Shown one piece after another: positions 8,102 through 15,331 of a stretch of DNA of 64,000 bases. The stretch is from JBMNEH01 sp050948665 (lineage in GTDB: Bacteria; Bacillota; Clostridia; Christensenellales; UMGS416): the NCBI GenBank assembly GCA_050948665.1, contig JBMNEH010000001.1:1-64000 (forward strand), read 5' to 3'. The first letter of the stretch is position 1. Every line of letters begins with the position of its first letter. The translations under genes were made by a program, and so were the position numbers. The notes beneath the pieces were generated by a model. The model did no database searches. It saw nothing but the letters and a program-made list of their open reading frames with translations, and was not told the DNA's origin.

Positions 8102-8290
8102 TTACACTTCTCCCCGGAAGCCCAATTCCTCCAGAACCTCCAGCGCCGCCGTCAGGCGGGTGCTGTCCGGCAGAGTCACGGTTTTATCCTCAAGAGAAAC
8201 TTGAAAGGTAAATCCTTCTCTTTGCATCGCCCGGGTGATCCGGGAAACACAGCGTTCACAGCAGATGCTATCCACATGAATTACAGTCAT
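8102..8290 (-). CDS. Small heavy-metal-associated (HMA) domain protein
   Basis: 62 aa from the ATG at 8290 with AAGGAGG 6 nt upstream. The beta-alpha-beta-beta-alpha-beta order of CopZ-type HMA domains is visible (TVIHVDSICC, RCVSRITRAMQREG, TFQVSLEDKTVTL, AALEVLEELGF). The usual MxCxxC loop is replaced by CCERC, which keeps a CxxC pair and adds one Cys. No copper ATPase or repressor lies beside it. It is probably a metal chaperone or sensor, but metal specificity cannot be told. Confidence 0.7.
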   Translation of the reverse strand: MTVIHVDSICCERCVSRITRAMQREGFTFQVSLEDKTVTLPDSTRLTAALEVLEELGFRGEV

Positions 8291-8391
8291 CGCGGCCTCC
8301 TTATGAAGTTTCCCCATAGATTTGACTGGATTTTTGCCCAAATAAATCCGACATTCCCTCGTTTTCATGAGAGACATCATCTTTTCCCGGT

Positions 8392-9510
8392 TCAGCGCGG
8401 CTTCTCGCCGAAATACTGGAAGAATCTGCAGGCAATCGGACCATTATACAGCACCCGCTTGTGGTTCGCTTTACCGCCGAAGAGGCTTTCGAAACGCAAA
8501 CTGGGTGAAATCACATGGATAGAACGGGTTGGGTCGCTCCGCCGCAGCCGTCCCAGCGCGGTAATCAGCGCTTCCGCCTCACGCCGCTCACCCAACCGCT
8601 CCCCGTAAGGGGGATTCGTAATGATATGACCGTACCTGCCCTCCGGCGGCGTATCCCGGAGGTCACGTATCATGAAGCGTATGTCCCCGGAAACGCCGGC
8701 TTTCCGGGCATGATGCCCGGCCATGGACAGCACCTCCGGATCAATGTCCGCCGCGGTGATCTCAAGGCGGAGGTCAAAACGTACCCTGTCCATCGCTTCC
8801 TCCCGCGCCGCCGCCCAGGCAGAGGAGGGTATCCAGGGAAAAGCCTCCCCGCCAAAGCGCCGCCCAAGTCCCGGAGCAATATCCCGGGCAAGCATCGCCG
8901 CCTCCACCGCCAATGTGCCGGAGCCGCAGCAGGGATCAAGAAAGGATCTGTCCCCCGACCAATGACTTATCAGCACCATGCCGGCAGCCAAAGTTTCCCG
9001 GAGAGCCGCGGAGGGGTTAAGCTCCCGATAGCCCCGCTTGTGCAGGGGTATGCCGGACAGATCCACCGAAAGGGTAGCCATATCCTTCCAAAGATGGACC
9101 TCCACCGGAACCGTAATGCCGGTCTCCGCCAGATGGCCGCGGTAGGCGGACGTCAGGCGGTCCGCCATGGCCTTTTTCACAATACGCTGACAGGCGGATA
9201 ATGCGCCCAACCGGCTGTTTACCGAGCGGGCGGTCACAGGGAATGCCCCGTCCCGGGGTATCATCTCCTCCCAGGGCAGAGCCTTCACGCCTTCGAAAAG
9301 CTGGTCGAATGCGGCGGCAGGAAAGCGCCCTGCCACCCGGCGCACCCGACCCGCTGTCCTGAGAAACAGATTGGCGCGGCAGGCAGCCTCCTCATCACCG
9401 AAAAAGCTGACCCGAGAGGTCTGCACCTCTCCCACCTCCAGCCCCAGGTCACGAAGCTCCCGGGCCGTCACACCCTCAAGCCCGTATCCGGTCGTAGCCA
9501 AATACTCCAT
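8392..9510 (-). CDS. THUMP-domain class I SAM-dependent RNA methyltransferase (RlmL/YpsC-like)
   Basis: 372 aa. The ATG at 9510 has GGGGAGG 5 nt upstream; the GTG two codons earlier lacks one. Residues about 1-155 form the ferredoxin-like plus THUMP RNA-binding region. The Rossmann domain follows with FLDPCCGSGTLAVEAA (SAM loop, near residue 187) and a TNPPYGERL motif (near residue 302), typical of exocyclic N2-guanine methyltransferases acting on 23S rRNA. It appears to be transcribed alone. Confidence 0.9.
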   Translation of the reverse strand: MEYLATTGYGLEGVTARELRDLGLEVGEVQTSRVSFFGDEEAACRANLFLRTAGRVRRVAGRFPAAAFDQLFEGVKALPWEEMIPRDGAFPVTARSVNSRLGALSACQRIVKKAMADRLTSAYRGHLAETGITVPVEVHLWKDMATLSVDLSGIPLHKRGYRELNPSAALRETLAAGMVLISHWSGDRSFLDPCCGSGTLAVEAAMLARDIAPGLGRRFGGEAFPWIPSSAWAAAREEAMDRVRFDLRLEITAADIDPEVLSMAGHHARKAGVSGDIRFMIRDLRDTPPEGRYGHIITNPPYGERLGERREAEALITALGRLRRSDPTRSIHVISPSLRFESLFGGKANHKRVLYNGPIACRFFQYFGEKPR

Positions 9511-9533
9511 ACGCACCTCCCCGTCCCGGTTTT

Positions 9534-9563
9534 ATTATACCCCGCTGGGGGAGGAGTTGTCGA
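9534..9563 (-). promoter_or_regulatory. Promoter for the RNA methyltransferase gene
   Basis: Minus strand TCGACA (9563-9558), 18-bp spacer and a consensus TATAAT (9539-9534). Confidence 0.55.
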
Positions 9564-9600
9564 GAGTTTCCGCAAAAACAGGGCGGCGGAGGACAGAAGA

Positions 9601-9625
9601 GGCAGGAGGGTGGTCCCCTCCTGCC
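9601..9625 (-). terminator. Hairpin terminator after the glycyl radical enzyme gene
   Basis: GGCAGGAGGG (9601-9610) pairs perfectly with CCCTCCTGCC (9616-9625). It is followed on the minus strand by a T/C-rich rather than pure T tract. Confidence 0.65.
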
Positions 9626-9649
9626 CCGCGGTATAATCAGGGTTTTCTG

Positions 9650-11881
9650 CTATTTCCCGCCGGTGATATGATCCGCGCGGAGGATAAAAGCGTCCTGCTC
9701 GATTTTCGGCAGATCCACAAAATACGCGTTCCAGCCGCAGATACGCACCTGGAGGGTGCGGTACTTCTCCGGGTGCCATTGCGCCTCCCGGAGATCGTCG
9801 GCATTAAAGATGTTAAACTGCAGCCCCGAACCGCCCCGGCGGACATAGGCCATAAGCAGCGACCGGAGCGCCGCCATGCCCTCCTCTCCCTTTACGGCGG
9901 TGGGATGCAGCATCACATCCAGACAACTTCCCTCGGTATGGAGGGCGACATTGGAAGCGGTAGCGGAGAGTATAAGCGCCGTGGCGCCCTCCCTGTCCAT
10001 TCCGGGCGACGGGGAAAGGTTTTTACTTAATTCTTCACCGCGAAGCCGGCCGTCGGGAGAGGCGGCGGTCAGCGGCGCCCAGTTCAAAAACATACGGGCG
10101 CTGTGAAAGTCGGTCTTGTACACGCCGCCCCGGGAGTTTGGCCGCATATTCAGATAACCCGCCACAAAATCAGCGATACCGGCGGCATATCTGTCGGCTA
10201 TGGGGTCACCCACACCGTATTTCCGCGGATCCTTTTTCACCCTCTCCCGGAGGATTTCCCCGCCCGCCCAGTTATCCCGGCAAAGCGCACGGAGCTGGGA
10301 CAGGGTGACCGCCCCGTCTTCATACACCAGCCTCCTGAGAGAAAGCAGACCGTCCACCGCGCTGGCAAGAGAGCCGATGATCAGAGCGGTATTGCAATAT
10401 TTCGTACCGGTGGCATAGCCGTCCTCTCCCTTTTCCAGCGCCCGGCGAAGAGTGCCGGTATAAAGCGGCGTCGGGTTGATAAACGCCAGTCCCCGCTCGA
10501 CCTCGTCCACAATGGGCAGCAACTCCTCCAGCAGGCTGCGAAGCTGCGTCAGATAGGCGGCGTAAAAATCGTCAAACGCGGGGAAGTCCTCCCCGGTATC
10601 CGGGCCGAGATATGTGCCGTCACCGGCGTCCCGTCCGCGGAACAGCGCCATCTCCAGCGGTTTCGCCAGATTAATATACAGAGGCGCGGTGCTGACCTCC
10701 TCACCGCGTACGGCGATCTCGTAGCAGCCCTTGATATCGGCGTTCAGCGCCTCCCCTTCGGTACAGCCCATGGCCATACGGCTGGCAATGATATAGGGCT
10801 CTCCTACGAAAACGATGGACGCGTTCTTGCGCCTGACCATGTCCAGCGCCTGCTCCAGAAAATCCCGGGGGGTGTTCTCCGCTACCTTGATTTGTATTTT
10901 CGGGTTGAATATCTCCAGTCCGTCATAGGCCTCAAGTATCAGCCCGGAAACCTCGTTGACCCGGGTAGCCCCGGTCTCATCCGTGCCCCCAAGGTAGAAG
11001 GGGTGATTCCAGTAATTGCCGATAGCGGAAATCTGCAGAAAAAAGAACTGCAGAAGAGTGATAAGATCCTCCCGGGTCAGCCGGCCGGCCGCCAGATCCG
11101 CCTCGTAGAAGGGCTGCAGCAGCCCGTCCAGCCCCCCGCCCAGGGAGCGCACCTGCAGACACCCCACATACTCCCCGGCGATAAAATACAGATATATCAT
11201 CTCCAGAACATCCAGTACGCAACCGGGCGCCCCCTCCCGAAGACGGCGGAAAGAAGCGGACATGGCAGACGCCTTTTCCCCGGGGCAGGCGTCCGCCAGC
11301 GCCTCCAGCCTGGAAAGCAGCGTAAGCATGGCCTCATAGGCGACTTCCACGCTGTCATAAAAAGCGGCGAGCTCCGAGGACAGCGGCTCCTTCTCCCGCC
11401 GGATCTCCTTTACCCGCTCAAGCAGCCCGGGAAAACCCAGCGTCACCAGCGCGTCCCAGTCCGGCACGGAATGGTCAAAGTCGATCCACATGTCGATGGC
11501 GCCGCAACGGCGGAGCCTTTCCACAGCCTGCCGCTGCTCCTCGGGCAGACGCTGCCAAACCTCGTTGCTCCAGTTGTCCAGCATGGCATACCGAATATCC
11601 TTATGCCAACAGGAAATACCCGGGAACCAGTCCCCCGGATCCACCCGCAGCCGGGTATTGGTCAGGACATAGGAAAACGCCCGCGCCTTCAGCAGGGCAT
11701 GGGGCGTATCTCTCCGATCGGCAAAAGCCGCTTCCAGCCCCCTGCGGATATCCTCGTCCGCCAGCCCGGTGGCGGGATCATACTCCCAGCCGGAGGATAG
11801 CCAGGGTTGGAAGGGATCATAGTCCGAAGCATGGTATTTGCCCCGAATCAGGGTTTCTTCCGCGGAAGTCATTTTTCTCAT
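9650..11881 (-). CDS. Glycyl radical enzyme of the pyruvate formate-lyase/dehydratase superfamily, function unknown
   Basis: 743 aa, the normal size for the family. The ATG at 11881 has GGTGAGGTG 6 nt upstream; earlier in-frame starts would run into the operator region. The thiyl-radical cysteine sits in IKGCYEIAVRG (near residue 374): GCxE is the arrangement found in glycerol/diol dehydratase- and choline lyase-type members rather than PFL's adjacent Cys pair. The C-terminal glycyl loop reads VRICGWNAYF (near residue 722), where classic members have RVxGY; Gly is kept, Tyr is Trp. Family enzymes need a radical-SAM activase; none is encoded in this window. The gene is divergent from a disrupted AraC regulator. 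The substrate is not predictable. Confidence 0.82.
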   Translation of the reverse strand: MRKMTSAEETLIRGKYHASDYDPFQPWLSSGWEYDPATGLADEDIRRGLEAAFADRRDTPHALLKARAFSYVLTNTRLRVDPGDWFPGISCWHKDIRYAMLDNWSNEVWQRLPEEQRQAVERLRRCGAIDMWIDFDHSVPDWDALVTLGFPGLLERVKEIRREKEPLSSELAAFYDSVEVAYEAMLTLLSRLEALADACPGEKASAMSASFRRLREGAPGCVLDVLEMIYLYFIAGEYVGCLQVRSLGGGLDGLLQPFYEADLAAGRLTREDLITLLQFFFLQISAIGNYWNHPFYLGGTDETGATRVNEVSGLILEAYDGLEIFNPKIQIKVAENTPRDFLEQALDMVRRKNASIVFVGEPYIIASRMAMGCTEGEALNADIKGCYEIAVRGEEVSTAPLYINLAKPLEMALFRGRDAGDGTYLGPDTGEDFPAFDDFYAAYLTQLRSLLEELLPIVDEVERGLAFINPTPLYTGTLRRALEKGEDGYATGTKYCNTALIIGSLASAVDGLLSLRRLVYEDGAVTLSQLRALCRDNWAGGEILRERVKKDPRKYGVGDPIADRYAAGIADFVAGYLNMRPNSRGGVYKTDFHSARMFLNWAPLTAASPDGRLRGEELSKNLSPSPGMDREGATALILSATASNVALHTEGSCLDVMLHPTAVKGEEGMAALRSLLMAYVRRGGSGLQFNIFNADDLREAQWHPEKYRTLQVRICGWNAYFVDLPKIEQDAFILRADHITGGK

Positions 11882-11948
11882 GCGCATCACCTCACCCCGA
11901 GGATACCCCATACCCGGAGCAAATGCAATGGACGAAATAACTTTCTTG

Positions 11949-11966
11949 ACTGTTTCGAAAGACAGT
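11949..11966. promoter_or_regulatory. Inverted repeat between the glycyl radical enzyme and AraC genes
   Basis: ACTGT (11949-11953) and ACAGT (11962-11966) flank TTTCGAAAG-type sequence. It lies in the 111-bp divergent control region, so it is a candidate operator for one or both genes. Short half-sites make this tentative. Confidence 0.35.
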
Positions 11967-11992
11967 ATCATGCTGAACGGGGAGGAATGCCT

Positions 11993-12055
11993 ATGGAGAT
12001 CGCAGGCTGCACCGTAGCGGAGATCGTGCTTGTCATGCGGGTAGAAACCGCCTGA
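11993..12055 (+). pseudogene. N-terminal fragment of an interrupted AraC family regulator
   Basis: A 20-codon frame starts at an ATG with GGGGAGG 7 nt upstream, an initiation site too good for chance, and stops at TGA where the base composition drops sharply. The residues (GCTVAEIVLVMRVET) look like the first beta strands of an AraC sensory cupin. The rest of such a protein resumes at 14510 in the same strand and frame, past an AT-rich insert. It is divergent from the glycyl radical enzyme, as regulators of such enzymes often are. Confidence 0.5.
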
Positions 12056-12190
12056 AAAGAAGTCTAAAACAAACTACCGTATTTGGTTCTTTTTACATTC
12101 ATAAAACCCTGTAAAATCAAGCTTTTCCGAGTGTAGCATTTGTTTGACATCAGGGGTATACGGATACTCGTGTGCTCTTGCTATTTGCAA

Positions 12191-12916
12191 TTACAATTCG
12201 AATTTAAATATATTAGGAATAACTCCTGGCCCAAATGTCGCTATGCTCATCCTGTACATAGCTTTTGCGTGGATTCTATCGTGCCAGAGAAATCTTCTTA
12301 AAACTTTTGGAATCGACCATTCTTCCCCATAACTACCTTTATAAACTTTGCCTGACAAAAAATTTCCTCTCGCTTCCAATTCCTCAAAACCCCGAATTCG
12401 ATTTTCTACTATTGTCCCATCATTTGAGACTTCCAATCCGATTTCTCCCCAATAATACTCGTTGACATTTTTAGTGTGCACATACATTTCCGAAGCGGTT
12501 CTGGGAGCAGTGCCGTAAAAAGTTTTTCTTATGGGTAACACGCTTTGATCCTTATCATGGAAAGAACTATAAAGGCTATAAAAATCATTTGACGATTTAA
12601 GCACAAGAGCTTTTAGTCGTTCATACTCTTCAATTGACAAATCCATTTTTTCCGTCTCAAATAAGACCTCTGAGTCTGCATCACTAATAGATAAATTTGT
12701 TACACTTTCCTGAGTAATTATCATTTCAATGGAAGACGGCGGAATTTCCCCCGTCCAAAGAAAATACGACTCAATCTCGCGCTCCATCTTTACCAAAGCT
12801 TCTTCTTTTGAAGAACCACGGGTAAAAGCACCAATCACATTGCTTGAATATATCAAGCTGTCATTTTTATTATGTTCCCAAACACAGTGAGCAATCATTT
12901 CGTCTTCAGTTGTCAT
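12191..12916 (-). CDS. Hypothetical protein with HicB-like N-terminus and DinB-like C-terminus
   Basis: 241 aa. Residues 5-55 (HCVWEHNKNDSLIYSSN, GAFTRGSSKEEALVKMEREI) resemble the HicB antitoxin partial RNase H fold. Residues about 95-230 look like a DinB-type four-helix bundle: TASEMYVHTKNVNEYYWGEI and FLWHDRIHAKAMYRM supply the spaced His residues that bind metal in that family. No HicA toxin gene is adjacent. Start ATG is preceded by GAGAGG. Low GC matches the island rather than the host. Function unknown. Confidence 0.6.
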   Translation of the reverse strand: MTTEDEMIAHCVWEHNKNDSLIYSSNVIGAFTRGSSKEEALVKMEREIESYFLWTGEIPPSSIEMIITQESVTNLSISDADSEVLFETEKMDLSIEEYERLKALVLKSSNDFYSLYSSFHDKDQSVLPIRKTFYGTAPRTASEMYVHTKNVNEYYWGEIGLEVSNDGTIVENRIRGFEELEARGNFLSGKVYKGSYGEEWSIPKVLRRFLWHDRIHAKAMYRMSIATFGPGVIPNIFKFEL

Positions 12917-12942
12917 CTTTGACCTCTCATTATTAATCTCAA

Positions 12943-12968
12943 TTATATAAGCTTATTATATAAGCTTA
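12943..12968. repeat. Two perfect tandem copies of a 13-bp unit in a promoter region
   Basis: TTATATAAGCTTA occurs at 12943-12955 and 12956-12968. Each copy contains the palindrome TAAGCTTA. It lies 27 bp upstream of the HicB/DinB-like gene, so an operator is possible. Confidence 0.6.
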
Positions 12969-13055
12969 CTCTATTGAATATTTTTTATACGGTCAAATAA
13001 TATCTTCTTTTCAACTCGATATTTAGAATGTCGGATTAAACAAAAATCACTCCCA

Positions 13056-14309
13056 TTAAGGCTTTAAACATCCAAGCGGAATCACATAAACACCGTCAGG
13101 CCTTCGATAGGCCATTTGAGTATTCGTTAGTATCATAAGTAAAGACGGTTTAACAGTGGATATGTTTGCTAATTTTATTAAATTGGCACTTGCTTTATCA
13201 ACTTCATTTTCTCCCAACTTTACTTCTATTCCTGCCCAGCTTCCGTCTTTTAACTCAACAATCAAATCTATCTCAAGGCCTGTTGTATCGTTATAGTAAT
13301 AAACAGTTCCTCCAATTTCTTCCGTGTAAACCCTAATATCTCTTGTCGCAATTGATTCAAATAAGAAGCCGAGTGTTTCGAAATCTTTTTTTAATTTATC
13401 AGGGGATAGTCCTAAAGCAGCAACAGCAATACTGGGATCAACAAATTGTCTTTTACTTCCTTTTCTAAGCCTGGCAGAACTTCTAATGTTTTGAGACCAA
13501 GGCAAAACATCCTCTATAATAAATAATCTTTTTAAAGAATTAATATATGTATCAAAGGTTTTGGGATTTACAGCAACATCATAAGCTTGATCCTTATAAA
13601 TAGTTGAATTTGCAGCTAAAGTGGAAGTGTTTCTAGCATAGCTTTTTACTATCTTCATTAATTTCTCTTTATCTTTTACTATTCCGTCAACTTCATCTAT
13701 ATCTCTTCTAATAATGCTTTCAAGCAAATCCTTAGGAACTTCTAATTGCACATCTTTACTCAAGTCTAAACTTCCCGGCCAACCTCCCCTGCAAATATAA
13801 TGTGATATCTCGTCGATTGTAATATCAGACATAACAGGAATAAGCTTCGGCTTTGAAAATAATTCCTTTAAAGAAATTAGCCCGTTAGATTCTCCACTCT
13901 CATATAAACTCATAGGACGCATGTAAATCGAGTTAATTCTTCCTGTTCCTGTATGTGAAGTTTTAATGTTTTGCTTTTTTGTTGATCCGGTTAGAAGATA
14001 CGCTCCTTTATGGTTATTCTCGTCGATATCAAGACGAATAAAATCCCAAATCTCCGGTACTTCTTGCCATTCATCAAATAATATGGGTTTTTCGCCTTTC
14101 AAAACCTCTTCTTTCGATATTGTGGCTAAAATTTGATATTGTTTTTTTATGAGTGGATCTTGTAGTTTTATAAATGTATTAGAAAAAATGCCGGCCGTCG
14201 TAGATTTTCCAACCCATTTTGCTCCTTCGATAATTACTCCGCCGCTATAAGACATCTTTTTTTTGATTTGAGATTCAATTAATCTTTTCCTATAGTTTAA
14301 AATATTCAT
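13056..14309 (-). CDS. AAA ATPase with DUF4143 domain
   Basis: 417 aa. GAKWVGKSTTA (residues 29-39) is the P-loop; ILFDEWQEVPEIWDFIR (about 75-91) is the Walker B-like motif with the signature of DUF4143-associated ATPases; LLTGSTKK (about 104) is sensor 1. The DUF4143 part (about 200-400) includes VYTEEIGGTVYYYND and IDLIVELKDGSWAGIEVKLGENEVDKA, a nuclease-like D...ExK pattern. Such proteins are common in accessory regions and their role is unsettled. Start ATG has GAGGTGG upstream. The gene belongs to the AT-rich island and has its own promoter and repeat array upstream. Confidence 0.85.
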   Translation of the reverse strand: MNILNYRKRLIESQIKKKMSYSGGVIIEGAKWVGKSTTAGIFSNTFIKLQDPLIKKQYQILATISKEEVLKGEKPILFDEWQEVPEIWDFIRLDIDENNHKGAYLLTGSTKKQNIKTSHTGTGRINSIYMRPMSLYESGESNGLISLKELFSKPKLIPVMSDITIDEISHYICRGGWPGSLDLSKDVQLEVPKDLLESIIRRDIDEVDGIVKDKEKLMKIVKSYARNTSTLAANSTIYKDQAYDVAVNPKTFDTYINSLKRLFIIEDVLPWSQNIRSSARLRKGSKRQFVDPSIAVAALGLSPDKLKKDFETLGFLFESIATRDIRVYTEEIGGTVYYYNDTTGLEIDLIVELKDGSWAGIEVKLGENEVDKASANLIKLANISTVKPSLLMILTNTQMAYRRPDGVYVIPLGCLKP

Positions 14310-14345
14310 TACGCCACCTCATTGCTATATAAATCTTATAAGCAC

Positions 14346-14373
14346 ATTATAGCACCGACTACCAAAAAATCAA
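14346..14373 (-). promoter_or_regulatory. Promoter for the DUF4143 ATPase gene
   Basis: Minus strand TTGATT (14373-14368), 16-bp spacer, TATAAT (14351-14346). The -35 overlaps the first repeat of the array at 14358-14438. Confidence 0.6.
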
Positions 14374-14438
14374 TAGATTTAGCACCAAGAAATAGCGTAA
14401 ACCACTACCAAAAAATGCGCTAATTTACTGCTAAAAAA
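14358..14438. repeat. Four phased 13-bp direct repeats upstream of the DUF4143 ATPase
   Basis: ACTACCAAAAAAT at 14358 and 14404 are identical; AGCACCAAGAAAT at 14381 and ACTGCTAAAAAAT at 14426 are variants. Starts are 23, 23 and 22 bp apart, about two helical turns, so all copies face the same side of the DNA. This looks like a cooperative regulator binding array or iteron-like element. Confidence 0.6.
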
Positions 14439-14509
14439 TTCGAAGCTTGGCTCTCATACTTTTGTGGAAGCTCTGAAACCCTTTTGGTTACTGCGTTTTC
14501 CCCCTTTAG

Positions 14510-15232
14510 CATTATTATGACATACTCCCCTCCGCCCGCCTCATACACAAAAACCGCCCGAACCATGGCCTGGTTTACTTTACGGACTGTGAAACAGACT
14601 ATCTTTTCGCCGGAGGGGAACGGCTGGAAGCCCGTCCCGGGAGGCTGTTATACCTGCCCGAGGGGTCGGATTACCGGGTGGTGATACGGAAGCCGGGAGA
14701 CTGCTGGGCGATCAACTTTCTCTTGACAGAAAAGAAAGTGTTCGCGCCCAAACTGCTGACACTGCGGGAACCGAATGCCTGTTATTCCCTGCTCCGGGGA
14801 GCGGAGCAAGCCTGGCGCACCCGGGAACCGGGCTGGCGGGGCAGGTGCATGGCGGCGCTCTACGGTGTGCTGGGATCAGCGGAGGCGGAAGCCGCCTATA
14901 CTCCCTTCGGGGAACGGGAATCTCTCAGGCAGGCGGAGGCCATCATTCGGGAGAATTTCACCCGGCCCATTTCGATAGAAAAGCTGGCGGCGGTCTGCGG
15001 CGTCAGCAGCGTAGCCTTCCGCCGCCGATTTGTCCGGGTATACGGCATGACCCCCCTCCGCTACATACGCAACCTTCGGTTGGAGCGGGCGGAGGCGCTG
15101 CTTTTGTCCGGAGAATGTACCACTGCCCAGGCTGCCCTGCGCAGCGGCTTCGGCGACCCGAGCTACTTCTCCCGGGAATATAAAAAGCTGCGGGGCGTAA
15201 CCCCGGGGAGTCTGAAGCCCCCGCGCCGATAA
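14510..15232 (+). pseudogene. AraC family regulator, C-terminal fragment (interrupted gene)
   Basis: In one frame from 14510 (just after an in-frame TAG) the translation gives ARLIHKNRPNHGLVYFTD and then RPGRLLYLPEGSDYRVVI, which is an AraC sensory cupin, followed by two helix-turn-helix units (about 14965-15215; SIEKLAAVCGVSSVAFRRRF and CTTAQAALRSGFGDPSYFSREYKK). No ATG with a ribosome site precedes the cupin; only an internal GTG at 14678 is available. Together with the 20-codon piece at 11993 it forms one regulator split by the island. The DNA-binding half might still be translated. Confidence 0.7.
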
Positions 15233-15275
15233 ACCCGGGAGAAAAACGGGGAACTCCCTGCCGCGTACGGAGAAT

Positions 15276-15304
15276 TTGACAACAAAATATGCGTATGCTA
15301 TAGT
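15276..15304 (+). promoter_or_regulatory. Promoter for the LCP gene
   Basis: TTGACA (15276-15281), 17-bp spacer, TATAGT (15299-15304). Confidence 0.8.
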
Positions 15305-15331
15305 TTCGCCATATAGTTGGGGAGGTTGAAA

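Larger units (their letters stand above)
12056..14509. mobile_element. AT-rich island interrupting the AraC gene
   Basis: About 2.45 kb of markedly AT-rich DNA inside GC-rich surroundings, with two minus-strand genes (HicB/DinB-like protein and DUF4143 ATPase). It separates the first 20 codons of an AraC gene from its remainder. No transposase or integrase is visible. A possible 5-bp duplication (CCGCC) occurs at both junctions, and the right junction abuts or overlaps a 19-bp sequence (14512-14530) also found at the second island. Exact ends are uncertain by roughly 25 bp. Confidence 0.45.
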
